A DNA stretch of 64,000 bases from assembly GCA_021806005.1 (NCBI GenBank), contig JAJZDM010000002.1, positions 49,203 to 113,202 on the forward strand, written 5' to 3'. Below are positions 17,275 to 26,886 of this stretch, in pieces. The notes beneath the pieces were generated by a model. The model was not told the origin of the DNA, searched no databases, and saw nothing but the letters and a program-made list of their open reading frames with translations. Made by a program: the position numbers and the translations under genes. Each line of letters starts with the position of its first letter. Position 1 is the first letter of the stretch. Source of the DNA: Acidobacteriota bacterium. GTDB lineage: Bacteria; Acidobacteriota; Terriglobia; Terriglobales; Acidobacteriaceae.

Positions 17275-17727
17275 TTGGGGGATGAACTGTACTTTGAGGA
17301 CTTCAGGCCGGGGATGAAGATCCTTTCCCTGCGCAGCTATGAGGTGACCTCAGACGAGATCAAGCAGTTTGCGGCAAAGTATGATCCGCAGCCGTTTCAT
17401 CTGGATGAGGCTGCGGCGGAGAAGAGCTTCTTCAAGGGCCTGGCGGCTTCGGGCTGGATGACAGCTGCGATCGCGATGAGGCTGCGTGTCGAGTCGATCC
17501 AGGTGGCCGGCGGAATGGTAGGGGCAGGGGTGGAAGATATCCGTTTCACCCAGCCGGTGCGGCCCGGTGACTGGTTGCACACGGAGACCGAGATCCTCTC
17601 CGCGCGGCGCTCGGCCTCGCGGCCGGAGATCAGCGTGGTGAAGTCCAGTACGGTGGTCTTCAACCAGCGCAATGAGGTGGTGATGCGCTCGGTGGTGAGC
17701 TTCATTGCGCCGGTGCGGAACGCCTGA
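17275..17727 (+). CDS. MaoC-like hydratase
   Basis: 150 residues, single hot-dog domain. It starts at TTG 17275; no in-frame ATG precedes it and GGGGAG lies 8 bases upstream. The hydratase-2 region is visible as Phe-Ala-Ala-Lys-Tyr-Asp-Pro-Gln-Pro-Phe-His-Leu-Asp (Asp...His pair) and Gly-Leu-Ala-Ala-Ser-Gly-Trp. Likely reaction: reversible hydration of enoyl-CoA, feeding or drawing from the adjacent dehydrogenase. The chain-length preference is unknown. Confidence 0.87.
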   Translation: MGDELYFEDFRPGMKILSLRSYEVTSDEIKQFAAKYDPQPFHLDEAAAEKSFFKGLAASGWMTAAIAMRLRVESIQVAGGMVGAGVEDIRFTQPVRPGDWLHTETEILSARRSASRPEISVVKSSTVVFNQRNEVVMRSVVSFIAPVRNA

Positions 17728-17828
17728 ACCGCTGCCCGGCGGTTGGGGGGGGCGGCGATCCAAGGCCATGTTGTCAGTCGAGGAGTCTGAGGCGACTTCA
17801 TCACAGGGCGGGGGAGTATTTTTAATGA

Positions 17829-18746
17829 GTGCGGATGACCGTCCTGGCATCGGGGTCGAAGGGCAATGCGACGGTGATCGCAGCCGGATCGACGCGCCTT
17901 CTGGTGGATGCGGGCATGTCCTGCCGGGAACTGTTGAAGCGGATGGCGCAGGTGGGCGAGGATCCGCAGGGTTTGAACGCGATTCTGATCACCCACGAGC
18001 ATGTGGACCACGTCGCCGGGCTCTCCGTGCTGGCGCGGCGACTGAAGGTTCCAGTGTTCTTAACCGAGCCAACCCATCGCGCCTGGATGCGGATGCTGAC
18101 GCCGGGCACGACCATGAGTTATGCGCAGTGGCTGGAGAAGGTGAAGCGCCAGAAGCAGGAGAGCGCGTTGCAGGCAGAGGATGCAACTGGCCCCGCCGAG
18201 GTTGAAGGTTCAGCCAAAGAGAGGCCCAATCCCGCCTCGCTCCCGGACGTGGAGTACTTCCGCGCCGGGCAGAGCTTTTCCATTGGGGAGATCGACGTGA
18301 ATCCGTTTACGATCCCGCACGATGCCGCCGACCCCTGCGGGTTCGTCTTCCATGCGCGCAGTGAGTCGATTCGCATGGCTGTTGCAACTGACCTGGGATA
18401 TGTACCGCCCAACGTCAAGATGGCGCTGCAAGGCGTGGATGCGCTGCTGCTGGAGTCAAACCACGACCTGGAGATGCTCAAAGATGGACCTTATCCGTGG
18501 AGTGTCAAACAGCGGGTGCTCAGCCGGGTGGGCCATCTCTCCAATACCGCGGCGGCGGAGTTTCTGGAGCATGACTACGATGGCGGCGCGCATACCATCG
18601 TGCTGGGTCATCTCTCCGAGCAGAATAATCTGCCGGAACTGGCGCTGCTGGCTGCGGAGCAGGCCATTGGCCGGCGGATGAACCTGCTTGGAAATCGCGT
18701 GCTGCTGGCCTCGCAGCACCGTCCTCTGGAGCCGATCACACTGTAG
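17829..18746 (+). CDS. MBL-fold metal hydrolase, YycJ/WalJ-like
   Basis: 305 residues. The GTG at 17829 or the ATG at 17835 is the start; GGGGAG lies upstream. N-terminus Val-Leu-Ala-Ser-Gly-Ser-Lys-Gly-Asn-Ala is typical of YycJ-type proteins, and the metal motif His56-Glu-His58-Val-Asp60-His61 is intact, with later ligand His in Ile-Pro-His-Asp-Ala and Gly-His-Leu-Ser. A charged insertion of about 35 residues (near 105-140) is unusual. Possibly a 5'-3' exonuclease acting on nucleic acids, as proposed for WalJ homologs. Confidence 0.85.
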   Translation: MRMTVLASGSKGNATVIAAGSTRLLVDAGMSCRELLKRMAQVGEDPQGLNAILITHEHVDHVAGLSVLARRLKVPVFLTEPTHRAWMRMLTPGTTMSYAQWLEKVKRQKQESALQAEDATGPAEVEGSAKERPNPASLPDVEYFRAGQSFSIGEIDVNPFTIPHDAADPCGFVFHARSESIRMAVATDLGYVPPNVKMALQGVDALLLESNHDLEMLKDGPYPWSVKQRVLSRVGHLSNTAAAEFLEHDYDGGAHTIVLGHLSEQNNLPELALLAAEQAIGRRMNLLGNRVLLASQHRPLEPITL

Positions 18747-18960
18747 CTCCCGAACGGAACGATGGATTGCGTCGCGAGGAAGGCCAGACGGATTCACCGT
18801 GGATCCCGTAGCCATCCTGGCGTTGCTGTTTCGTGCTCCAGAGACCTGGGGACTCAGCCAGTCAATGGGGATGGTCATCATCGCCGGCCGTTGCGCGATC
18901 CTCGGACAGGCTTTCAACCGGACGGAGAATCGACTAGGATAGACAGAGCATCATAGGGTC

Positions 18961-19473
18961 ATGGCCACAGGAAAATCCAACTCACGAGAATCTGGTAACG
19001 AAGTCTGCAATGATCCAGTGGTGGGCGCGATCCTGTCGGGATGGCGCTACGATATTTCGGGGATCTCGCCCGATCTGCGTGTGGACTACGAGGCCCACCT
19101 CTACAACTGCAGCTACTGCCGCAAGCGCCAGCGGGTGCACCGCACCTGGGACGTCATGCTGCTGGCCATTACCACGGTCTCCTTTGCGGCTTTTCTGCTG
19201 GCGGCGCTGGTGATGCACCGGGTGGAGGCGATCAGCCATATCAGCAATGTGCAGCACCTGAGCCTGCATGACCAGAAGGCAGCCTCGCTGTTGCGCATTC
19301 CTACCAGTATCTCCATCAGCCTGGAGGCGCTGGCGATCTTCGGCGTGTTTATCTCCATGTTGCTTTGGACGCTGGTAACGATTACGACTCCGATTCCAAG
19401 TATGGTTTCAGCGCTGTTTCGCGAGCGGATCTCACCGGAGTTGCGAGAGCGTCTGCGCAAGCAGGCCATCTGA
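18961..19473 (+). CDS. Two-pass membrane protein with N-terminal Cys-x2-Cys
   Basis: 170 residues. The N-terminal ~60 residues contain Asn-Cys-Ser-Tyr-Cys-Arg-Lys, reminiscent of a small zinc site, and two membrane helices follow (about 63-88 and 118-142). Family not recognised. Upstream is ordinary intergenic DNA (18747-18960) with no clear signal. It ends 89 bp before the rhomboid start on the same strand, so the two may be co-transcribed. Confidence 0.65.
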   Translation: MATGKSNSRESGNEVCNDPVVGAILSGWRYDISGISPDLRVDYEAHLYNCSYCRKRQRVHRTWDVMLLAITTVSFAAFLLAALVMHRVEAISHISNVQHLSLHDQKAASLLRIPTSISISLEALAIFGVFISMLLWTLVTITTPIPSMVSALFRERISPELRERLRKQAI

Positions 19474-19562
19474 CGCAGGGATCCCCCAGCGACGCGACCC
19501 ATGCCTTGCAGAGGGAGGCACAGATCTCCTCCCCGCACCTTCCATCGCCCCCAGAGAACCCG

Positions 19563-20567
19563 ATGGGCAGCCAGACAGGTAATCCCATGGACGACCAGAT
19601 TGACGAACTGAGAGCGCTGGAGATTGGTGATGCTACGGCGCAGACGGTGTCTGAAGGCGACTTCTATCTTCAGCCCCAAGGTGGCCTTCAGCCCCAAGGT
19701 GGCGCCCGGAATGGGTCTCCGATCCAGTCGCACAGCGGATCTCACAGCCGGGCGCGGCGGGTCTCTCTCTGGGCCTACCCGGCGACTTATCTTCTGATGG
19801 GTATTAACATCGCCGTCTTCGCGGCAATGTTCTTCTATGGCCCACTGCCGGCTCTGATTCAACACCATGACTGGTCTCGCCTGCTGACGGCGCCCTACAG
19901 CGGCCAGACGCTGGAGCGCTTCGGCGGAACCTCCTCCTATCTGATTCAGAGCGGCCAGTGGTGGCGGCTGGTGACCGGCGCGTTTGTCCATGTCACCGTG
20001 CTGCATATTACGTTGAATCTTTGGTGCCTGTGGAACCTGGGGCTCTTTGGTGAACCGCTGCTGGGCAAGCGGGGCCTGGTGGCGGTCTATCTGCTGACCG
20101 GCACGACCGGAATGCTGTTCTCCTACGCGTTGAGCGTGCTGACCGGCCAGGGAGTGCTGGTGGTGGGGGCATCCGGAGCGGTGTTTGGCATCGCCGGCAT
20201 TCTGATTGTGCTGCTCTCCAATCGCCGGCTGGCCGTGCCTTGGGAAGACCTGCGCAGTCTGCGGCGGCAGGTGATCTTCTTCGCTGTTGCCAACCTGGTG
20301 CTGGGCATGACGCCGCAGGTGCTGGGTATGGCGTCGCGGAGCCCTCTCCGCCTGCTGCACATGAATCCCGGCATGCTGCCGCAGATTGACAACACGGCTC
20401 ACCTGGGTGGTTTTCTCAGTGGCCTTCTGCTGGGGTTGCCGTTGTTTCCGCGCATGACCGCGGGCAGAGATCGCTATCGGGCACGGCAGCGGGTTACCTT
20501 CGGGTTCGCAACCCTGCTGCTCTGCCTGTTTGCGTATGCGCTATCCAAGTTCGCCCCGGGAAGATGA
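19563..20567 (+). CDS. Rhomboid-family intramembrane serine protease
   Basis: 334 residues from ATG 19563 (start uncertain; ATG 19587 also possible). After a soluble N-terminal region come about six membrane helices. Catalytic Ser is in Gly-Ala-Ser-Gly-Ala-Val-Phe-Gly and the His in Asn-Thr-Ala-His-Leu-Gly-Gly-Phe; the supporting His and Asn of helix 2 are in Leu-His-Ile-Thr-Leu-Asn. A perfect 18-bp tandem duplication (19668-19703) encodes two copies of Leu-Gln-Pro-Gln-Gly-Gly in the cytoplasmic linker. It cleaves membrane proteins within the bilayer; substrate unknown. Confidence 0.9.
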   Translation: MGSQTGNPMDDQIDELRALEIGDATAQTVSEGDFYLQPQGGLQPQGGARNGSPIQSHSGSHSRARRVSLWAYPATYLLMGINIAVFAAMFFYGPLPALIQHHDWSRLLTAPYSGQTLERFGGTSSYLIQSGQWWRLVTGAFVHVTVLHITLNLWCLWNLGLFGEPLLGKRGLVAVYLLTGTTGMLFSYALSVLTGQGVLVVGASGAVFGIAGILIVLLSNRRLAVPWEDLRSLRRQVIFFAVANLVLGMTPQVLGMASRSPLRLLHMNPGMLPQIDNTAHLGGFLSGLLLGLPLFPRMTAGRDRYRARQRVTFGFATLLLCLFAYALSKFAPGR

Positions 20568-20685
20568 GGCGAAGGGCAGGCAACAGTGTGTGAAGCCGAG
20601 GATAGAGATAGCCTTGGCGCACCGGATGTGCTGCCGTCCGTTGCTGCAGGCGACGCCTGGTAGAGCCCTTGCGGTCAGAAGCAGA

Positions 20686-20711
20686 AGAGCCAGCCTGGTT
20701 GGGCTGGCTCT
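20686..20711 (+). terminator. 10-bp hairpin after rhomboid gene
   Basis: AGAGCCAGCC (20686-20695), loop TGGTTG, GGCTGGCTCT (20702-20711). It is 118 bp past the stop with no U-run, so a modest candidate for a terminator. The remainder of 20568-20787 holds no recognisable gene. Confidence 0.45.
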
Positions 20712-20787
20712 ATGGGAGGGTGCAGGCAAGCTTGCAGCGGCTGAGGGAAGAGAACAGAGTGCGAAGCCGAGCCGAGCAGCTATCTAT

Positions 20788-20897
20788 GGCATTTTCGGTG
20801 TTGATGGGTATCCCGAAGCGGGCTTGCAGTGGCGTTTTCATTGGGGGGAAACGCCCATCGAAGTCGAGTCGCCCTCTACACCTACACCGAAACTGCC
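20788..20897. repeat. Structured dispersed repeat, copy 2 (110 bp)
   Basis: Same outer stem as copy 1 (GGCA...TTTCGGTGT with ACACCGAAA...TGCC) and inner hairpin GGCGTTTTC/GGAAACGCC. Its last base (20897) directly abuts the TAA stop (20898-20900) of the XRE regulator gene, so the transcript of that gene runs straight into the structure; a terminator or 3'-end role fits. Confidence 0.82.
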
Positions 20898-21311
20898 TTA
20901 GCTGACGGAGGTGGTCGCCGTCGCCGCGAACTTGCGCACCATGGCCAGCAGCAGCTTGCGGTCATTCTCGTTCAGATTGGCGGAGTAACGCTGAATCTGG
21001 GTCAGGAAGCGAATCTCCTCTTCGCTCAGTGCAACGCCATAGGTCTCCTTCACCGGATCTTCCGAGAAGAACTGGCTGAGGGGCAGATCCAGCGACGCGG
21101 CGATCTTTTGCAGGGTCTCCAGGGATGGGACCGTGTGGCCGTTCTCCACTCGCGAGAGGTAGCAACGCAGCAGCCCGGTGCGCTTCTCGATGTCGCCTTG
21201 GGACATTCCGCGCTGCAGACGGAAGTCGCGGATCGTTGCCCCGATATTGATGGGAGTCGGATCCGGACCGGCGAACTGCTCTTCCAGAGATACTGTTTGC
21301 ATATTTGCCAT
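20898..21311 (-). CDS. XRE-family transcriptional regulator
   Basis: 137 residues from ATG 21311 (ATG 21302 is an alternative; neither has a strong ribosome site). A classical Cro/C1 helix-turn-helix is visible: Ile-Arg-Asp-Phe-Arg-Leu-Gln-Arg-Gly-Met-Ser-Gln-Gly-Asp-Ile-Glu-Lys-Arg-Thr-Gly followed by Tyr-Leu-Ser-Arg-Val-Glu-Asn-Gly. The C-terminal part is helical without a known sensor. The stop codon is directly followed by structured repeat copy 2. Targets unknown. Confidence 0.88.
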   Translation of the reverse strand: MANMQTVSLEEQFAGPDPTPINIGATIRDFRLQRGMSQGDIEKRTGLLRCYLSRVENGHTVPSLETLQKIAASLDLPLSQFFSEDPVKETYGVALSEEEIRFLTQIQRYSANLNENDRKLLLAMVRKFAATATTSVS

Positions 21312-21448
21312 TAGCCGTAAAATAACTATAGCAAGGGGGCAAGGCAAGGGCTAAGTGGGCGATATGCTGGCACTTGTACCAACTAAGATTCGTGCATGCG
21401 CTGGAACTTCAGTTTCCATCTGGTTACTTAAGTCCAACCCATGGATAT

Positions 21449-22243
21449 CTACCCCATGTACATGCCGCCGTTCACATCCAGAGTGTGGCCGGTGATGTAG
21501 GCTGCGTCCCTGGAGCAAAGAAAGGCGACAGCAGCGGCGATATCGCTGTCGCTTCCGTAGCGTCCCAGCGGTATCTGGGAGAGGATGGCTGCCTTCTGGG
21601 CTTCGGGCAGGTCTTCGGTCATGGCGGTCTGGATGAACCCCGGCGCCACCGCGTTTACCGTGATCCCGCGGCTGGCGAACTCGCGGGCGAGCGACTTGGT
21701 GAGGCCGATCATGCCCGCCTTGGAGGCAGAGTAGTTTGCCTGGCCGGCAGCACCGGTCTGGCCCACTACCGAGGTGATGTTCACGATCCGTCCCCAGCGA
21801 CCCTTCATCATCGATGAGATCACGGCCTGGGTGAGCAGGAAGGCTCCGGTAAGGTTGGTGCGCAGGATGTCATCGAAGTCAGCGAGCTTCATACGAAGGC
21901 TGAGGCCGTCCCGGGTGATACCGGCGTTGTTGACCAGGATCTCCACTTTGCCCAGATCGGCCAGGGCTGCCCGGGCGCAGGATTTGATGGAATCCTCGCT
22001 GGAGACGTCCAGGCTAAAGATATGAGCCTGGCCTCCGGCGTCGGCGATCTCAGCGGCGACGGTCTGGAGCTTTTCCTGGGAACGCGCAGCGAGCGCCACG
22101 GTGGCCCCGCAACTGGCCAGCCTCAGCGCGCAGGCGCGGCCAATGCCCTGGCTGGCGCCGGTGATCAGGGCGACCTTTCCCTGTAGACCGTAGTTGTCCT
22201 CTCCCCTGGTCGTGATGACGCCGTTGGAACTCTGCTCGTTCAC
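21449..22243 (-). CDS. fabG: 3-oxoacyl-ACP reductase FabG-like SDR
   Basis: 264 residues. Cofactor motif Thr-Gly-Ala-Ser-Gln-Gly-Ile-Gly (about 28-35), Asn-Asn-Ala-Gly, catalytic Ser (Asn-Ile-Thr-Ser-Val), Tyr-x3-Lys (Tyr-Ser-Ala-Ser-Lys) and the FabG-like C-terminus with Gly-Gly-Met-Tyr-Met. It reduces 3-oxoacyl-ACP with NADPH in fatty acid synthesis. It is about 18 residues longer at the N-terminus than typical FabG. No other fab genes are next to it, so a specialised SDR role is possible. Confidence 0.88.
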   Translation of the reverse strand: MNEQSSNGVITTRGEDNYGLQGKVALITGASQGIGRACALRLASCGATVALAARSQEKLQTVAAEIADAGGQAHIFSLDVSSEDSIKSCARAALADLGKVEILVNNAGITRDGLSLRMKLADFDDILRTNLTGAFLLTQAVISSMMKGRWGRIVNITSVVGQTGAAGQANYSASKAGMIGLTKSLAREFASRGITVNAVAPGFIQTAMTEDLPEAQKAAILSQIPLGRYGSDSDIAAAVAFLCSRDAAYITGHTLDVNGGMYMG

Positions 22244-22419
22244 GTGAAAACCTCCGTTGGTCCCAACCCATTAAAACAGAGGGGCGAGGGTAGAGGGTAG
22301 AGGGGAAGGGGCGGGGAAGACGCGCCGGGCTGGGAAGATGGAGCATGTGGCCGTGAATCTCCCGCTTTACCGATCGCTTAAGACTTAAGCATCCCGGGCG
22401 CGGTATTCTTGTGCGAGCA

Positions 22420-24042
22420 ATGACCGACAGTCCCAAGCACACCACCGACCCAAAGCACGTTGATCTGAAGCATGCGGAGTGGAAGCATGCGGCCGACGCT
22501 ACGACGGTTTACGCTATTCACGGCGCGGAGCCGGAGGTACTGGCCTATGCCATGGCCAAATACTCCCGATCGGCTCTGACCATGCGCGAATCGTTGACCG
22601 AGCTCAGCTCGCAGCGCGCCGAGCAGTTTCTTAACACCTTTTACTTCCAGTATGGCCATCGCTCGATCGCAGACCTGGCACACATCCCGTTTGCCGTGGA
22701 GAAGCTGAGCCTGCTGGCGGCGATTACGCTGGTGGATGAGTCGCGATGGGATGGACAGGAGCGGTCGACCCGCTACCAGAACTTCCGTCAGTCCGGCTGG
22801 TACACGCCGCACCAGCAGTCCAACCGCCTGGAGGGGCGGCAGCGCGCAGCCTACACCCATACCATCGAAGTGCTGCTGGCGGCCTATGATGAGCTGAGCG
22901 CCGGGATGCATCAGGCGCTGAGCCGGGTGGTGCCCAGGCCAGAGGAGATGAAGCCGGAGGCCTATACGCGCACCCTGAAGGCCCGAGCCTTCGACGCGGC
23001 GCGATACCTTCTGCCGCTGGCGACCAATACCTCGCTGGGCCAGATTGTGAATGCGCGCACGCTGGAGACCCAGGTGTCGCGGCTGCTCTCCAGCCCCTTC
23101 GCCGAGATTCGTGAGCTGGGAGCCAGTCTTAGAACGGCCGCCACCGAGCCGGCCTGGAATGTGTTGCGCGAAAAGCTGGAGGAGCTGGCCGGAGAAGGAG
23201 TGGTGGACGCCCAGGTGACCTCGGAGATCCTCAACGAGCTGATGCCTCCGGTGCGGACTGCGCCGACCCTGCTGAAGCACGCGGAGCCAAATCTCTACCA
23301 GATGCAGAGCCAGGCAGAGCTCACCCAGGCAGCGAGCGAGTTGATGAAGGGGGTTGAGATCTACCCAGCCCCCGTCGTGGACCTGCTGGACGATGAGGAG
23401 GATCTGGAGGTCGAGCTGGTGACCTCCCTGCTGTATCCAAACTGCCACTACTCCTATCGCCAGCTACGGGGCGCCGTGGGTGCATTGAATGAGACGAGGC
23501 GCGATGAGTTGCTGAAGATCGGAACAATCCACCGCGGCAGGCACGATGAGCTGCTGCGCGCCTTCCACTCCGGCCATGGCTTCCGCTTTGACATCCTGAT
23601 GGATATCGGCGGCTTCCGTGACATGCACCGGCACCGGCGCTGCGTGCAGCTCCGGCAGGAGTTCAGTGACCTGCATGGCTATGAAGAGCCGGTGTGTCCG
23701 GGGCAGCCGACCCTGGCCGAGGCCGGCCTGGAGACCATCTACCGCGGCGCGATGGATGCGGCCTTTGCCGCCTATCGCTCCCTGCATGACAGCGGCCAGC
23801 CGGAGGCAGCCTGCAGCGCGCAGTACCTGCTGCCGCTGGGAACTCGGTGCCGTTCCATGTTCAAGATGGACTTCGCTGAGGCGCTCTACATCGCCGAGTT
23901 GCGCTCCACCGTCGCCGGCCATTTCAGCTATCGCCGGGTGGCCTGGGAGATGTTTCGTTCCATTGCCACCCGTCACCCCGCACTCGCAGGCATGTTCCGC
24001 ATCGAGGACGTGAACGTGCCCGTCGATCTGCTGAAGCGGTAG
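22420..24042 (+). CDS. Double-length ThyX-like (FAD-dependent thymidylate synthase-like) protein
   Basis: 540 residues from ATG 22420, about twice the length of ThyX. The N-terminal half has Tyr-Gly-His-Arg-Ser-Ile-Ala-Asp and Gln-Glu-Arg-Ser-Thr-Arg-Tyr, which resemble the GHxS and SxRY parts of ThyX. The C-terminal half has [11 protein letters not shown], which resembles the ThyX RHR motif. So it looks like two fused, divergent ThyX domains, each with only part of the signature. Whether it makes dTMP from dUMP is unclear. No strong ribosome site is seen. Confidence 0.75.
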   Translation: MTDSPKHTTDPKHVDLKHAEWKHAADATTVYAIHGAEPEVLAYAMAKYSRSALTMRESLTELSSQRAEQFLNTFYFQYGHRSIADLAHIPFAVEKLSLLAAITLVDESRWDGQERSTRYQNFRQSGWYTPHQQSNRLEGRQRAAYTHTIEVLLAAYDELSAGMHQALSRVVPRPEEMKPEAYTRTLKARAFDAARYLLPLATNTSLGQIVNARTLETQVSRLLSSPFAEIRELGASLRTAATEPAWNVLREKLEELAGEGVVDAQVTSEILNELMPPVRTAPTLLKHAEPNLYQMQSQAELTQAASELMKGVEIYPAPVVDLLDDEEDLEVELVTSLLYPNCHYSYRQLRGAVGALNETRRDELLKIGTIHRGRHDELLRAFHSGHGFRFDILMDIGGFRDMHRHRRCVQLRQEFSDLHGYEEPVCPGQPTLAEAGLETIYRGAMDAAFAAYRSLHDSGQPEAACSAQYLLPLGTRCRSMFKMDFAEALYIAELRSTVAGHFSYRRVAWEMFRSIATRHPALAGMFRIEDVNVPVDLLKR

Positions 24043-24212
24043 AGGATCTTTCCTGCCGATGGGAGGAGCGCCGCAGCAGACGGGCGAGGCTCCGGAGCGC
24101 TGCACGTATTTTCGCTTTTCTTTTGCTTTTATTGAGAGAGGGATGCTACCATCGTTGCTTAGAGAAGTCTCATCTCGCACATCCCCAACGAACCACTGAG
24201 GAGAACAGTATC

Positions 24213-25286
<1,074 letters not shown>

Positions 25287-25317
25287 ACCAAGGCTTCCAT
25301 ACTCGAAGCCACAGAGC

Positions 25318-25353
25318 GGCCCCGGGAGATTTTCTCTCGGGGCTGTCTTTTTT
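25318..25353 (+). terminator. Intrinsic terminator of recA
   Basis: A GC-rich arm (GGCCCCGGGAGA, from 25318) pairs, with one G-T, with TCTCGGGGCT; a T-rich tract (CTTTTTT) to 25353 follows. It begins 31 bp after the recA stop. Classical Rho-independent architecture. Confidence 0.88.
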
Positions 25354-25486
25354 AAGCACAACGATCACATCCTCTGTCTGCAGCCGCGGCGCGCAGAGCC
25401 GGTGAAGGGCGAATCCGGAGCGGTGCGTGGTTCACAACGCCGGGAAAGCTTGGTAGGATGGCCGAGTCATTTGAGGACTTCCCGCC

Positions 25487-26722
25487 ATGATGCGAATCCT
25501 TCCCCTCACGCTGCCCGCAGTTCTTTCACGGCTACGCTCCGCGGCTCGCTTCTCCGTCTTCGCGCTGGCGCTCTGTATCTTGCTGCTGGCGCCCTGTGCC
25601 TCCCATGCGCTGGAGAACGGCCTGGCCCGCACGCCGCCGATGGGCTGGAATACCTGGAACCGGTTCGGCTGCAAGGATGTGAATGAGAGCGTGGTTCGCG
25701 CGGCTGCAGACGCCATGGTCTCCAGCGGCATGAAGGCGGCCGGGTACCAGTACATCGTGATCGATGACTGCTGGCAGACCGGCCGTGACGCGGCAGGCAA
25801 CATCCTGGCGGATCCTGTGAAGTACCCCAGCGGCATCCAGGCGCTGGCGGACTACGTGCACAGCAGGGGGCTCAAGTTCGGCATCTATACCGATGCCGGG
25901 GTCAAGACCTGCGCCGGACGTCCCGGCAGCCTGGGGCACGAGTACCAGGACGCCGCGCAGTATGCTCGCTGGGGTGTGGACTTTGTAAAGGAAGACTGGT
26001 GCAACACCGTGCCGGGCCAGAGCAGCGAGGCCTCGTATACCGTGATGCGCAACGCTCTGGCCGCAACCGGCCGGCCGATCGTCTTCAGCATCTGCGAGTG
26101 GGGATCTACCCATCCATGGCTGTGGGCCGGCCCCATCGGGAACATGTGGCGTGCCACCAGCGATATTCAGGACTGCTGGGACTGCAAGCGTCCCTGGGGC
26201 GGCAATGGATTTCTCCAGATCATCGATCAGATGGATCCGATCTACAGTTATGCAGGCCCAGGCCATTGGAATGACCCGGATATGCTGGAGGTGGGCAACG
26301 GAGGCATGACCGATGCGGAGTATCGAGCCCACTTCAGCCTCTGGTCCCTGTTTTCAGCTCCGCTGATGGCTGGAAACGATATGGCCCACATGACGGCAGC
26401 GACGCGAGAGATCCTGCTCAACAAGGAGGTGATCGCGGTCGATCAGGATCCGATGGGGATTCAGGGGCATCGGGTTCAGAAGGATGGACCGCTTGAGGTG
26501 TGGAGCAAGCAGCTTGGCGATGGCGGCCGCGCCGTTGTGCTGCTCAATCGCGGCGACCAGACTGCGGCGATCACTGCGAACTGGACCGCTATCGGGTATC
26601 CAGCTACATTGGCTGCGGAGGTGCGAGATTTATGGCTGCATCAGGACCTGGCCCGGCACACGGGTAGTTACACGGCGCAGGTTCCAGCCCATGCTGTGGT
26701 CATGGTGAAGATCCTGCCCTGA
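25487..26722 (+). CDS. Secreted alpha-galactosidase, GH27
   Basis: 411 residues. A signal peptide (about 1-42) precedes the GH27 barrel, which starts with Thr-Pro-Pro-Met-Gly-Trp-Asn-Thr-Trp. Nucleophile Asp170 (Phe-Val-Lys-Glu-Asp-Trp-Cys) and acid/base Asp226 (Arg-Ala-Thr-Ser-Asp-Ile) are present at the family positions, with Asp93-Asp94 (Ile-Asp-Asp-Cys-Trp). The C-terminal ~90 residues form the beta-sandwich. It removes terminal alpha-galactose from plant oligosaccharides or galactomannan outside the cytoplasm. It stands alone, not in an obvious sugar-uptake cluster. Confidence 0.93.
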   Translation: MMRILPLTLPAVLSRLRSAARFSVFALALCILLLAPCASHALENGLARTPPMGWNTWNRFGCKDVNESVVRAAADAMVSSGMKAAGYQYIVIDDCWQTGRDAAGNILADPVKYPSGIQALADYVHSRGLKFGIYTDAGVKTCAGRPGSLGHEYQDAAQYARWGVDFVKEDWCNTVPGQSSEASYTVMRNALAATGRPIVFSICEWGSTHPWLWAGPIGNMWRATSDIQDCWDCKRPWGGNGFLQIIDQMDPIYSYAGPGHWNDPDMLEVGNGGMTDAEYRAHFSLWSLFSAPLMAGNDMAHMTAATREILLNKEVIAVDQDPMGIQGHRVQKDGPLEVWSKQLGDGGRAVVLLNRGDQTAAITANWTAIGYPATLAAEVRDLWLHQDLARHTGSYTAQVPAHAVVMVKILP

Positions 26723-26886
26723 AGCATCGGCAGGGTAGGCGTAACGCGATTCCTTGGCGTTCATATTGAAAGAGCCCATCTGTGTCGAGACTCCGCTGTG
26801 CCTGCAGGAAAGTAGAACGCGCGGCTGGAGCTGACCCAGAGTGCTGCCAGCACAGGCAACTTCAGCGGAGATGTTCAGCGCAGAGG

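Noticed and set aside
19668..19703. 18-bp tandem duplication in the rhomboid gene as a regulatory repeat
   Set aside because: It is in frame inside the coding region and simply repeats six residues of a linker.
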